This document shows positions 15,739 through 25,254 of a DNA stretch of 64,000 nt, one piece after another. Within the stretch, counting starts at the first letter, position 1. Each line of letters starts with the position of its first letter. Under the pieces are notes generated by a model that had not been told where the DNA came from, searched no databases, and saw only the letters and a list, made by a program, of their open reading frames with translations. Origin of the DNA: Deltaproteobacteria bacterium (GTDB taxonomy: Bacteria; Myxococcota_A; UBA796; SXON01). The stretch is from the NCBI GenBank assembly GCA_947490345.1, contig CANLGL010000020.1:18360-82359 (forward strand), written 5' to 3'. Made by a program: the position numbers and the translations under genes.

Positions 15739-16197
15739 GTGATCGAAGTCACCCGCGACGACCTGATTCGCCTCTGCGCCCCGATCGCGGCCGTGGCGGC
15801 GCGGCTCGGAACCACCGACGGCGCGGCTCTGGAAGCCGCGCTGGATGCTCTGTCCACCGACGAGCTCGAAGCCACCGCGCTCGCAGCGCATGCGGCGGGC
15901 TGGCTGACGCCCAAGGAGGCGGGCGGCGTCCGCTTCGGGCGCATCAGCCGACCCAGCGCCGACACCCACGGCCACAGCATCGACGCCGTCGACATGGACG
16001 GCCCGGCCGCGGGCGCCCACACCCACCCCCGTGGCGAGGTTGAGCTCTGCATCGATCTGATCGGCCAGCCCGCTTTCGACGGGCGGCGGGCGCGCTTTCA
16101 GAGCTATCCGCCCGGCAGCCGGCACGTCCCGACCGTCAGTGGGGGCAGGATGCTGATCCTGTACTTCTTGCCGGGGGGGGAGATCGACTTCGGGTAG
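15739..16197 (+). CDS. DUF4863 / 4-hydroxylaminobenzoate lyase-like protein
   Basis: Cupin-like C-terminus HTHPRGEVELCIDL...FQSYPPGSRHVPTVSGGRMLILYFLPGGEIDF. Confidence 0.6.
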   Translation: MIEVTRDDLIRLCAPIAAVAARLGTTDGAALEAALDALSTDELEATALAAHAAGWLTPKEAGGVRFGRISRPSADTHGHSIDAVDMDGPAAGAHTHPRGEVELCIDLIGQPAFDGRRARFQSYPPGSRHVPTVSGGRMLILYFLPGGEIDFG

Positions 16198-16338
16198 GGG
16201 GTGAGGGAAAAGCAGGATCCCGCGCCACAGGCCGCGGGCGCCGCTCCCTCCCGGTCGCCCGGAAGAAACCGGCCCAGAGCGATAGCCCGGAGACGCGAAG
16301 CGGCGGCCGCCAATATGGCTCGGTCGCGACAGCAACGA

Positions 16339-18279
16339 CTAAGGCACGACCACGGGCACCCCGGTCGGCAGCCCCAACCCGTCCACCCCGAAGATCACCA
16401 CCTGCGACAAGACAATCGCGCCCGCTCCCGGCTCGGTCTCCACTGCGAGCGGGGGCAAGGCCTGGTTGCTGGCCCAGTCGCCGCCGTAGTTGACCAGGAC
16501 GACCGCCACGGCGATGGTGGTCCCGCCGCCGTCCAGCGCGTTCGGGCCGAGCTCGCCCCAGGGAATCATCCCCTCAAAACCGTTCTCCGTGAGCCCCGTC
16601 GCGCCCGCGTCAGGCGCCGGTCCGCCGACGGAGACGTTGCCGTCGTCGAAGGCGGTGATGGACTGGAGCCAGGCAAAGTCGGCTGCCGACCCGATGCCGT
16701 TGGTGAAGCCGCGCAGACCCCCCTGTTCGCCCGGCTCCCCAAAGATGGTCTCCTCCGCGCTGACGGCCCCGAGGACCACGTCGAAGCCCACTCCCGGGAC
16801 CTCGATGGACAGCAGGGTGTTGCTGATCGCCGCGTCGAGCCCCTCGTCCAGGTCGGCAAGGATGAGCTCCTGACCGAAGCCGGTGCCGACGCCGTAGTCG
16901 AGGTCGACGAGCACGAGGACGGCGTTGTCCTCGCGCTGAAAGACACCGTCGACGCCCACGCGGAGGCCGTCCCGATCGGCGCCGAGCCGCAGCGCGTCGA
17001 GCTGGTTGAAGCCGGGCCCGAAGCTCGAGGCCCAGGTCTGGGTCACGACGATCTCACCCACCTCGGAGGTGGTGCCGTCGATGAGCGCCGGGACTTCCGG
17101 CGGCGTCACCGAGCCTGCCCCGTCCACTGCCGCAACCAGCGTCGCGTGCACCCAGAGCTGGTCGAGCCGCTGGTCGGCCAACACCCCAGTGAGGTTTCCA
17201 CGTGCGTAGACGGGAACGTCAGCGTTGGTGTGCTGCCCCCAACGCCAGGTTGTCGGCGGGATCGTCCCCGCCGGAGCCGTGCCGGTGAGCGTCAGTCCAC
17301 CGCACTCGTGATCCGCGGTGACGATGAGCGTCACCTCGTGAGCCGCGGCATCCGCCCAACCATTGGCCGCTGCAACCGCGGCGTCGAGCGCGACCACCTC
17401 AGGCAGCGCCTGCCCGGCATTGCGGCCGTGGCTGCCATGGTCGATCCGCGCTCCCTCGACCATGAGGAAGAACCCTTCGGGGTCGTCGCCGAGCCAGGCG
17501 AGGGCCCGCTCGGTCATCTCGGCCAGCGTCGGAGTCTCCGCCTCGTAGCCCTCGGAGACGAAGAGAAACTGGGTGTTGGTGAACACGCCGAAGAGGCGGC
17601 GACCGTCGGGGACCGCGGCCAAAAGGGCGGTGCGGGTCGTGACGACCTGGGCGGGAAGTGCGGCGAGCGACGACTCGAACTCGTCGAAGCCGCCGCCCAG
17701 GGTCACGTCGGGAAGCGAGGCGTTGTAGTCGAGGACGATGCCGCTGACGTCGCTGCGATTCGGCGTGTGGGCAACAAAGCTCGAGGGCGTGGCGCCGCTG
17801 AGGCGGTCGGTCGTGACGATGCCGGTGGCCAGGCCCAGGGCGCGCGCGCGCTCGAGCAGATTCTCGACGACCACCCCATCTCGATTTTGCCCCACCACAT
17901 CGTTCCAGGTCTTATGGCCGGTCGCAAGTGCTGTGGCGCTTGCGGCGGAATCGGGCGTCCCTGAGAGTGAGGCGGTGCGGGCCCTGCCGCGATTCGGCAG
18001 CGTCTCCATGGTGAGCGAGCCCGAGGCCCCGTTGGCGTACATGCCCGCGGCAGCGACGTGCTCTGTACCCATGCCGTCACCGATGAACAGGATCACGCCG
18101 CGGAGGCCGGTGACGTCGACGGGATCGGTGTCGCTGTCGGTGCTGTCGCCGGTATGCTCGGAGGTGTCGCTGGGCTCACCGCTGTCGGTAGAGTCGGCAG
18201 CCGCGGGCGAGTCGGCGGGATCGGTCGTCGGGGACGTCGCGCAGGCGACCAGCATCAGAGGGAGCGTCAGACAGCGCAT
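16339..18279 (-). CDS. Alkaline phosphatase family lipoprotein with large C-terminal extension
   Basis: GVILFIGDGMG, GTPDSAASATALATG (catalytic Ser), IDHGSHGRN, TADHECGGL; lipobox LMLVAC and S/T/D-rich linker. Confidence 0.92.
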   Translation of the reverse strand: MRCLTLPLMLVACATSPTTDPADSPAAADSTDSGEPSDTSEHTGDSTDSDTDPVDVTGLRGVILFIGDGMGTEHVAAAGMYANGASGSLTMETLPNRGRARTASLSGTPDSAASATALATGHKTWNDVVGQNRDGVVVENLLERARALGLATGIVTTDRLSGATPSSFVAHTPNRSDVSGIVLDYNASLPDVTLGGGFDEFESSLAALPAQVVTTRTALLAAVPDGRRLFGVFTNTQFLFVSEGYEAETPTLAEMTERALAWLGDDPEGFFLMVEGARIDHGSHGRNAGQALPEVVALDAAVAAANGWADAAAHEVTLIVTADHECGGLTLTGTAPAGTIPPTTWRWGQHTNADVPVYARGNLTGVLADQRLDQLWVHATLVAAVDGAGSVTPPEVPALIDGTTSEVGEIVVTQTWASSFGPGFNQLDALRLGADRDGLRVGVDGVFQREDNAVLVLVDLDYGVGTGFGQELILADLDEGLDAAISNTLLSIEVPGVGFDVVLGAVSAEETIFGEPGEQGGLRGFTNGIGSAADFAWLQSITAFDDGNVSVGGPAPDAGATGLTENGFEGMIPWGELGPNALDGGGTTIAVAVVLVNYGGDWASNQALPPLAVETEPGAGAIVLSQVVIFGVDGLGLPTGVPVVVP

Positions 18280-18381
18280 GCAACAGTTCCGTGACGGAGC
18301 AGTGTAGCCCGGAACTACCCGCCGCTCCCCCCATGCATCCTCCCCGCGGCGGCGCTACATACCGCCGCCCCGGGAGCCGGC

Positions 18382-18684
18382 GTGCTGCTTGAGTCCAGAG
18401 TCAACGACCGCGTCACCCTGCTCGTGGACTGCGAGAACGTCGGGGGCGTGGAAAAGAACGCCCTGACGTCGAATGCTCATCCCGACAAGATCATCGACGG
18501 CGCGATCGCCATCATCCGAGCCGCCGCCGAGCGCTTCGGCGAGGGGCTGTCGCTGGAGGGTCAGCCGGCGCCGGTGGTCCTGGAAGTCGAGTTCGGCGTG
18601 AAGATTGATGCCAACGCAGTGGTGTCCGTGGCGCGACGACCGGAGGAGGGGCACTTCCGCGTGAAGTTACGGTGGGATGGCTGA
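18382..18684 (+). CDS. CU044_2847 / trypsin-co-occurring domain 1 (TCO1)-like protein
   Basis: C-terminal VLEVEFGVKIDANAVVSVARRPEEGHFRVKLRW resembles the family signature VEVEFGLKLSAEAGAVIAKASAEANFKVTLTW. Confidence 0.7.
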   Translation: MLLESRVNDRVTLLVDCENVGGVEKNALTSNAHPDKIIDGAIAIIRAAAERFGEGLSLEGQPAPVVLEVEFGVKIDANAVVSVARRPEEGHFRVKLRWDG

Positions 18685-19218
18685 GGGCGTGCCCATCGCG
18701 GCGGACAGCGTCCCCTCCCCTGGACGCCAGACGCCGTAGTGGACGACGACCCTCGCGAAGGGCCAGGGAACGAGGAACCGGTCCCACGACCGCGCTCGCC
18801 AACCGCGGGTCTCCACGTGCCCGAAAACCACCGGCACCTCTTCCAACTCAGCGAGCGCGGCGGCCCCCGGTGCGACGCGGCCGGCCGGACCCCGCGGACC
18901 ATCCACCGCGAATGCGGGGCTTTTTCCCTCCCGAAGCACCTCGCGGAGCGCAAACAGCGCGTCCCCGCCTCCTGCCGATGACGAGCCGCGCACCACGCCA
19001 TACCCCAACTGTGTCAGCACCGCCGCGATCAGCTCACCATCCCTGGACTGACTCGCGAGCCCGACAAAAGCACGGTCGCGGTGGAGCGCGACCATCGGCA
19101 GGAGCTCGCCGTGCCAGAACGCGACCACGCAGGCGCCCTCTGCCGGCCACGACGGCTGTTCGACGCGCCACGTCGCTGCGAGCAGGCGCACCAGGAGGCT
19201 GAGGACGCGGGGGAGCAC
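18667..19218 (-). CDS. DUF374 lysophospholipid acyltransferase-like protein
   Basis: VVAFWHGELLPMVALHR...GLASQSRDGELIAAVLTQLGYGVVRGSSS...FAVDGPRGPAGRVAPGAAALA. Confidence 0.88.
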   Translation of the reverse strand: MLPRVLSLLVRLLAATWRVEQPSWPAEGACVVAFWHGELLPMVALHRDRAFVGLASQSRDGELIAAVLTQLGYGVVRGSSSAGGGDALFALREVLREGKSPAFAVDGPRGPAGRVAPGAAALAELEEVPVVFGHVETRGWRARSWDRFLVPWPFARVVVHYGVWRPGEGTLSAAMGTPSAIPP

Positions 19219-19254
19219 GCCGCCAACGTAGCGTCGGGCGTGCTAGGCTGCGCC

Positions 19255-19929
19255 ATGCAACGTTTCCTGGTCGCGGCCATCTTCGCCGCGGGTTGTTCGA
19301 CAACACACGGGATCCGCCCGATCGGGAAGGGCTCGGTGGGGGTGGACGCGTCGATCGGCGGCCCGATCACCCAGGTCTTCGGGGCGCCGATCCCCCTGCC
19401 GCTGAGCACGATCGGCGCGACCGTGGGAGTGACCGACACCACCGATGTCCATGCCGCCTTCCACCCCACCGCCGCGGCCATGTTCGCCGTCGCCGCGTTC
19501 GACCTCGGCGCGTCGCAACAGCTCCTCGCACCCAGCGGCGCTCGGCCGCGGCTGATGGCCGATCTGACGCTGTTGGGCGCGGGCGGCGACCTGGATCCCG
19601 ACCAGCGCCCGGAGGGGGGCTTTCGCTTCTTCTTCCAGCCGTCGGTCCTGGCCTCGTGGGACTACGGCAAAGTCGGGCAGCACAGCTTCTACACCGGTGT
19701 CACCGGCTTCTTCGAAGCAGCAGAGGCTTTCCACGGCCTCGGCGGCTTCATCATCGGCAGCCGCCTGGGCGTCGGTCGCAGCCACGTCGACATCGAGATG
19801 AAGTGGCTCAACCCGTGGGACAACAACACGAACATCGTCCCCGAGTTCTCGGCCCCGGGCAATCAGGGCGCGGTGACCGTGCAGATCGGCTACGGCTTCC
19901 GCTTCGGCGGCAAGGATGGTGCGAAGTGA
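19255..19929 (+). CDS. Hypothetical envelope lipoprotein
   Basis: MQRFLVAAIFAAGCSTTHG lipobox; C-terminal IGYGFRFGG resembles a beta-barrel end. Confidence 0.65.
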   Translation: MQRFLVAAIFAAGCSTTHGIRPIGKGSVGVDASIGGPITQVFGAPIPLPLSTIGATVGVTDTTDVHAAFHPTAAAMFAVAAFDLGASQQLLAPSGARPRLMADLTLLGAGGDLDPDQRPEGGFRFFFQPSVLASWDYGKVGQHSFYTGVTGFFEAAEAFHGLGGFIIGSRLGVGRSHVDIEMKWLNPWDNNTNIVPEFSAPGNQGAVTVQIGYGFRFGGKDGAK

Positions 19930-20768
19930 GCCTCCTCCTGCTCTTGGGCGCCTGCTACCAGCTCGACGGCTTCTTCTTCAACCCGACGGTGGTGGAGGCC
20001 TACACCCTTGGCGGCGACGTCATTCCCACGAGCTGCCAGGAGCTCGTTTCCTTCGACAGCCCCGGCGGCTCGCTCTATGGCGCGTGGGCTCACTGGCCGC
20101 TCGATGACGCGACGGAATGTGTCGATACCGTCCCCAATCACCTGGTGCCCCTCGTGCTCTACTTCCACGGCAACTCGGACAACATCGACCGCTACTGGGA
20201 CCAGGTCGAGTTCTACTGGCAGAGCGGGTACGAGGTCTTCATCTTCGATTACGGCGGCTACGGTCGCTCCTGGGGAGAGCCGAGCTTCGACAGCGTCATC
20301 GCCGATGGTCGGCTCGCCATCGACTACGTCAGCGGCGCCACCGGCCGACCCAGCCACCAACTCATCTACGTCGGGCTCTCGCTCGGTGGTTTTGTCTCGG
20401 TCCACAACTTGGTCGACACCCCGCCCGGCATCCTCATCACCCAGGACATGTTCGCAAACACGCAGAAGATGCTCGATGACGGCACCCAGTTGGACATGCC
20501 GTCGGGCTGGTTCTTCGAGCAGAATTACGACAACCTCGTCCCGCTCCGCGCGATGCCGACGGAAATCCCGTACCTGGTCACCCACGGGGCCGCCGACACG
20601 TACATCCAGCCCGAGCACGCCCAGCTCGTCTTCGATGCCGCCGGGGCGACGACCAAGCGGCTCTTCCTGGTCCCTGGCGTCGACCACGCCGATGCAATCG
20701 TCGAGGCGCCCGAGGTCTTGCGCCCCGAGATAGATTGTTGGATCCGCCAAGACTGCGTCGAGGGCTAG
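19926..20768 (+). CDS. Alpha/beta hydrolase lipoprotein
   Basis: GTG start overlapping the previous stop (GTGA); LYFHGNSDN, YGGYGRSWGEPS, YVGLSLGGFVS nucleophile elbow, HGAADTYI, GVDHAD. Confidence 0.85.
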   Translation: MSLLLLLGACYQLDGFFFNPTVVEAYTLGGDVIPTSCQELVSFDSPGGSLYGAWAHWPLDDATECVDTVPNHLVPLVLYFHGNSDNIDRYWDQVEFYWQSGYEVFIFDYGGYGRSWGEPSFDSVIADGRLAIDYVSGATGRPSHQLIYVGLSLGGFVSVHNLVDTPPGILITQDMFANTQKMLDDGTQLDMPSGWFFEQNYDNLVPLRAMPTEIPYLVTHGAADTYIQPEHAQLVFDAAGATTKRLFLVPGVDHADAIVEAPEVLRPEIDCWIRQDCVEG

Positions 20769-20771
20769 CGC

Positions 20772-22022
20772 GTGGGGCTCGAGCCGGGGCTACGGATCGG
20801 TCGGCTGAGAGTCGGGACGGCGCGACCGGCGCCGCCGGGCTTTGTGCGCTTCGGGGTCGAGGGTGAGGTCGAGCTGGAGCTCATCGCGCCCAACGGCCAC
20901 CTCCGGCTGCGCGCCGGCGCCAAGGCGCTTTGGGCGGACGCGCGAGCCCGGCGGGTGGCGGCGGCGACGGTCTCGGTGGCGGAGCACGCCTGGGTCGAGG
21001 TGGACGGCTGGCCGGTCTGGGTGCGGCCGCGTTCGGAATTGATTTCGCTTGAGTCCCTCGATGAGCGCGCTCGGGCCTCGCTAGCGGGATGGCTGCAGGC
21101 TGCGGGGGTGGACCTGGCGACGGCGACCGAGGCCGACCTCGTGGCGGACGCCGAGGGCGTCGTCCGGTACGCGCCGCTCGGACTCGCGGAGAACCAGCTC
21201 GACCGGGCGCCGCCGGCGCCGCTGGCCACCCTCTTGGGCACGCCGGGCGCGGCGGGTGAGGTTCGCGTGGCCGTGGCGAGGCCCGCGCCTGTCCCTGGCC
21301 GCCCACGCGATCTCGTGTTGCCTGACGCCCCGGCGCTCCTGGTCGTGGTCGCGCTCCCGCGGGGCGACGCCGGTGCCCTGGCCCGGGTAGCGGCGCGGAC
21401 GGCGACGGAGCTGCGCGAGGTGGAGCGCGCCGCCGAACGCGGGGCCTCCTGGGTGTGGGCGGCCGTCACTGATCCAGCGCAGGCGCCGCGGTTGCGGGGC
21501 CAGGCGGAGCGCGCCGGGCTCCGAGCGCAGCTCGTGGCCACCCAGGCCCCCTCCCCCACGTTCCTGATGCCGATGGTCCTGGCCGGCGGCGCGCAGGTCC
21601 CTTTCCTCCTGCCGACGGGCATCGCGGCGCTGGACTTCGCGATCATCGGCGGCCTCGGCGTCACGTCATTGGCTTCCGCCCTCCGCGCCCTCGCGCGCAT
21701 CGCCCCCGCGCGGCGCGCTGCCGCTGGCGCCGGGGCGTGGGAAACGTGGCGGCGGAGCACGCGGACGGCGGGCGCGGCGCGGCGGCTCCTGGCGTTGGAG
21801 CTACGCCTGGCGGCGGAGGTGCAACCGGGGCCGGTGAGGGTCGACCTCGGTGAGGCCCTCGACGCGGCGTGGACGCGACTGTTTTCGGCGCTCGCCGAGC
21901 CGCGTCCGGGTGAAGCCGTCGAGGCCCGCCTCGCGCTCGCCGCGGACGCCGTCGATGCCGAGCTGGCTCATCCTGATGCAGTATCGTTTGGCACCGCACT
22001 CAGGAAGCTGGCTTCGGGGTGA
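20772..22022 (+). CDS. Hypothetical protein, Ala/Arg-rich, no recognised domain
   Basis: GTG-start open frame collinear with the preceding gene; one possible hydrophobic segment FLLPTGIAALDFAIIGGLGVTSLA. Confidence 0.6.
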   Translation: MGLEPGLRIGRLRVGTARPAPPGFVRFGVEGEVELELIAPNGHLRLRAGAKALWADARARRVAAATVSVAEHAWVEVDGWPVWVRPRSELISLESLDERARASLAGWLQAAGVDLATATEADLVADAEGVVRYAPLGLAENQLDRAPPAPLATLLGTPGAAGEVRVAVARPAPVPGRPRDLVLPDAPALLVVVALPRGDAGALARVAARTATELREVERAAERGASWVWAAVTDPAQAPRLRGQAERAGLRAQLVATQAPSPTFLMPMVLAGGAQVPFLLPTGIAALDFAIIGGLGVTSLASALRALARIAPARRAAAGAGAWETWRRSTRTAGAARRLLALELRLAAEVQPGPVRVDLGEALDAAWTRLFSALAEPRPGEAVEARLALAADAVDAELAHPDAVSFGTALRKLASG

Positions 22023-22031
22023 TGGGGGGGC

Positions 22032-22934
22032 TCAGATCCGATCCACCTCCGCGACCTCGAAGACACAGTCCGCGTCATCGCCGACGGCCTCGGTGAGGGC
22101 CAGGCTGTCGCTCTGGAAGGTGAGCCGCCCGGTGCGGCCCCAGCACTGGCTCCACGACCACACCGTCTCGCCGAAGCCGCCGCCGGCCACCTGCGCGTCC
22201 GAGCGTCCACCGGTGCCCGGAATCCAGCGGTCACGCACGGTGATCGTGGCCAATTCGTCGCTTCCGTCGTCGGCGAGGTCCGAGACGGTGCGGTACTGGA
22301 AGTCGCCGAGCGTGTCGGTCCGGGTGTAGGCGTAGGTCCAGTCAGTGGGCTCGCCGCCGTCGAGGCTCAGGTCCTCGACCAGCACCAGCAGGTCGACGCC
22401 GTCGCGGTTGTCGTAGTCGACGGTGACGAGCCCGCTCTCGTCGAGGCCGCACCACCCCGCCCAACGGCGGTGATCCCACACAAAACTCCCGTCACCGCCC
22501 GCTACCGTCTCCCCGGAAAAATGGGTGCCGTACAGCACGGTGGCGTCCTCCCCCTCGCCCGGGTGGCCTGACACACTCCACTGATACACGCCGAACTCTC
22601 GCGACATCAACAGCGACGCGGACACCCCACAGTCGCCGTCGTAAGGACCCCAACGCCGTGTGTCGTCGCCGCGCTCGGTCGGCGGCAGCTCGCGCACCCG
22701 CTCGACGAGCCCGAGCGTACCGAGGACAAACCCATTGACCTGCGACGCGATCGCCACCGAAAGCTCGACGAGATCGGCCCGCTCGCCGAGTCCGCGGGCC
22801 GCCGCGTCCGTGGTGTCGTCGCCGAAGCCGACAGTCTGGCGTCCTTCGTCGGGCAAGGCGGCGAGGAAGTTGGCGTCGTCGTCGAAAGTGGCGTTGCTCA
22901 CGTCACCGCACGCAGCGAGAAGGAGGAAGATCAT
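22032..22934 (-). CDS. Hypothetical lipoprotein, last gene of the caspase operon
   Basis: MIFLLLAACGDVSN lipobox; ATG 2 bp after the caspase stop codon. Confidence 0.75.
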   Translation of the reverse strand: MIFLLLAACGDVSNATFDDDANFLAALPDEGRQTVGFGDDTTDAAARGLGERADLVELSVAIASQVNGFVLGTLGLVERVRELPPTERGDDTRRWGPYDGDCGVSASLLMSREFGVYQWSVSGHPGEGEDATVLYGTHFSGETVAGGDGSFVWDHRRWAGWCGLDESGLVTVDYDNRDGVDLLVLVEDLSLDGGEPTDWTYAYTRTDTLGDFQYRTVSDLADDGSDELATITVRDRWIPGTGGRSDAQVAGGGFGETVWSWSQCWGRTGRLTFQSDSLALTEAVGDDADCVFEVAEVDRI

Positions 22935-22936
22935 GG

Positions 22937-24517
22937 TCAAAACCGATACCCCAGTCCGAGAAGCAGCTCGGAGAAGCCCATGCCATTGTCGCGACCGTCC
23001 ACCACATAGGGGAGGTAGTGGACACGAAGTTGTACGTCGATCTCGAATTGTCCTGGGTGGAGGCCGAGCCATCCCACGATCCCCGGCGCCACCGAAAAGA
23101 GTTCCTGGTCCTCGACCCCGCCGTCGGGAAAGCGCCGCCGCAACCAGAAGCCCTGGAGATGGAGCCCGCCGCCCGCCTGGACGATGAACTCCGGCGTCCG
23201 CCAGCCGGCGCCGACCCCGAAGGTGGCCGAATCGAGGTCCACATCCACCGGATACCCGAGACCGTCGATCGCCAGGGTCCCCTGTCCGCTCCCGGCCAAG
23301 AAGTCCATCGAGACATACTTCCCGTCGCGCCAGCCGAAGCGCCCTTCAAGACCGGCCGCGCCCGTGGTCGGAAAGTAGGCGGCCTGGATGGTCGGGTCCG
23401 AGAAGCTCCGCCCGCCCACCAGCAAGTGCAGCGCCAGCTTCGGACGCTTGGCGTCGCGGATGCTCTTGTCGATCGACCCCTTGGCGATGTCGTCCTCGTA
23501 CTCGCCGTCCCGAAAGCGCGTCGAATCGACGGTGACGACCGCCCGTGCCGCCAACTGGATCTCCGCCACGGACAGGTGCGTCGGCAACCGCTCCTGGACC
23601 AGGTAGCGCCCCGGTCGCAGCGCGATGCGTCGGTCAAAGACCGTCACTTCCACTTGCGACACGAACATGCGTCGGTCGACGTCGAAGACCGCGAACGTGC
23701 CCGGATTGCTGCCCGGCAGGTGCAGGGTGCCGGTGCCCGATCGGCCCAACTCCGTGACCACCACCTCCCCATTGGCGTTGAGGTCCCAGTCCTGAGTGGG
23801 GTGCTGCGTGCCGGAGCGGGTCGCGGACGTCCGGTAGACGGTCTCGTGGTAGACGTACCGATAGGCCTCGGACAGGGTCACCCGCGAATCGCCGTCGTCG
23901 TCGGCACCCCCGGACAGGCCCGAGGCCAAGAAGTGGGTGAAGTAGGAGCCGCCGATCTCGTCGGACTCCTGGCTGGCTTCGTCGCCACCGCTGCTGGTGA
24001 CGATCACCGAACCGCGGGCGTCCAGCCGCTCTTCCAGGTCGAACGCGAAGGTCGGCGCCCGGGTGCCGCCCTTGCGCCGGGTCATGCTTCCCGACTGACA
24101 CGCATCAACGAACGCGACCCGAACGTCGGCGCCGCTCTTGTCCAAAAGTGCGGTCAGCTCCGCCCAGGTGACGCTGGTTCGACCGAGGTGCAACGCCGTC
24201 TCGTCGGCGTGCCCCGAGTAGAAGAAGTAGAGCACCGTCTGGTTCCCGTTCTGCCGGGACCCGGCGATCGGTCCTTGCAGCTCCGCCATGCTGCGCAGCA
24301 GCTCGGCGCGACCCTTCCCATACAGCGACCGCGTGTTCAACAGTGAGACGCCGCCAAGTTCGGTGAGGACACCCTGCATCTTTCGTGCGTCCTGCTCGGC
24401 GAAGTAGAGCGCAGCGTCCCCGATCGCCCCTTCGTTGTTGCCCACGACCACCGCGAAGCGTTGGACGTCGGCGTGGGCGAACGTCGCGCCAAGGACGATG
24501 GCGAGGGCACCGATCAA
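22937..24517 (-). CDS. Caspase-like (C14) peptidase with PEGA-like linker and C-terminal outer-membrane-barrel-like domain
   Basis: Signal peptide; FAVVVGNNEG; catalytic YFFYSGHAD (His) and VAFVDACQSGS (Cys); C-terminal alternating beta pattern ending GLGYRF. Confidence 0.88.
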   Translation of the reverse strand: MIGALAIVLGATFAHADVQRFAVVVGNNEGAIGDAALYFAEQDARKMQGVLTELGGVSLLNTRSLYGKGRAELLRSMAELQGPIAGSRQNGNQTVLYFFYSGHADETALHLGRTSVTWAELTALLDKSGADVRVAFVDACQSGSMTRRKGGTRAPTFAFDLEERLDARGSVIVTSSGGDEASQESDEIGGSYFTHFLASGLSGGADDDGDSRVTLSEAYRYVYHETVYRTSATRSGTQHPTQDWDLNANGEVVVTELGRSGTGTLHLPGSNPGTFAVFDVDRRMFVSQVEVTVFDRRIALRPGRYLVQERLPTHLSVAEIQLAARAVVTVDSTRFRDGEYEDDIAKGSIDKSIRDAKRPKLALHLLVGGRSFSDPTIQAAYFPTTGAAGLEGRFGWRDGKYVSMDFLAGSGQGTLAIDGLGYPVDVDLDSATFGVGAGWRTPEFIVQAGGGLHLQGFWLRRRFPDGGVEDQELFSVAPGIVGWLGLHPGQFEIDVQLRVHYLPYVVDGRDNGMGFSELLLGLGYRF

Positions 24518-25254
24518 GGCTTGTCCAAAACCAGGATCGCGACGTCAGCCCGGGCGGCGTCCAAGGCGACCAGACCCTCCACCCCCGACTCCTCGTAGAT
24601 CGCCGCGACTTCGGCCCGGACCACGTCGGCGTCGGCTCCCGAGAAGCTCGCCACGAAGATCTCCGGACCCGGCGCGTCGTCCAACTGGATGCTGCCGTCG
24701 AGGAACTGGCGTTCACCGGGGGTGATAGCGAAGGGTACGCTCCCCGCTTCGGGCCAGTAGGTCTGCACGGTCCCCGTCCCGTCGACGCCCACGAGCACCA
24801 GCGTGTCGTGAACACCGGCGCGGTAGGAGAAGCGGAGACGGTCCCCGGCGCGCACCTCGAAGGCCGCGTCGCCCTCGAAGGGCTGCCCGTCGCGCAAAAC
24901 CGCGAACCCAAGCTCGGCGTCACCCTTGACGCGGATGCCGTCGCGGGGCGGAGGCTTGACGATCAGCAACAGGGCAGCGGCCAACGCAAGGCCGCCGCCG
25001 ATCCACGGCGCGACCCGCCGAAACAGCGGCACGACCTGGCCCGCAGCGCGCGTCGGCCGGCCCTCCGACGGGGCGTCCGCGAGGGAGCGCAGGGCGGCGA
25101 TGTCCAACGCCGGTGGCCGAGCCGCCGCCACTTCGGCGCGCCACGCCGCCGTGGCGGGGTGCGCGGCGTGGTCAGCCGGAAGCGGCGCCTCCCCGGAGAG
25201 CTCCCGCCCGATCGCCAGGCGTGACGGACGGCTCCCATCGTTGAGCCGGCTCAT
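24514..25254 (-). CDS. Single-pass membrane protein, anti-sigma/DUF4384-like
   Basis: Cytosolic N-terminus, TM APWIGGGLALAAALLLIV, outer domain with DRLRFSYRAGVHDTLVLVGVDGTGTVQTYWPEAG; 4-bp overlaps with sigma and caspase genes. Confidence 0.7.
   Translation of the reverse strand: MSRLNDGSRPSRLAIGRELSGEAPLPADHAAHPATAAWRAEVAAARPPALDIAALRSLADAPSEGRPTRAAGQVVPLFRRVAPWIGGGLALAAALLLIVKPPPRDGIRVKGDAELGFAVLRDGQPFEGDAAFEVRAGDRLRFSYRAGVHDTLVLVGVDGTGTVQTYWPEAGSVPFAITPGERQFLDGSIQLDDAPGPEIFVASFSGADADVVRAEVAAIYEESGVEGLVALDAARADVAILVLDKP

Noticed and set aside
16201-17964. 587-aa plus-strand ORF
   Set aside because: Antisense to the alkaline phosphatase; no motifs.
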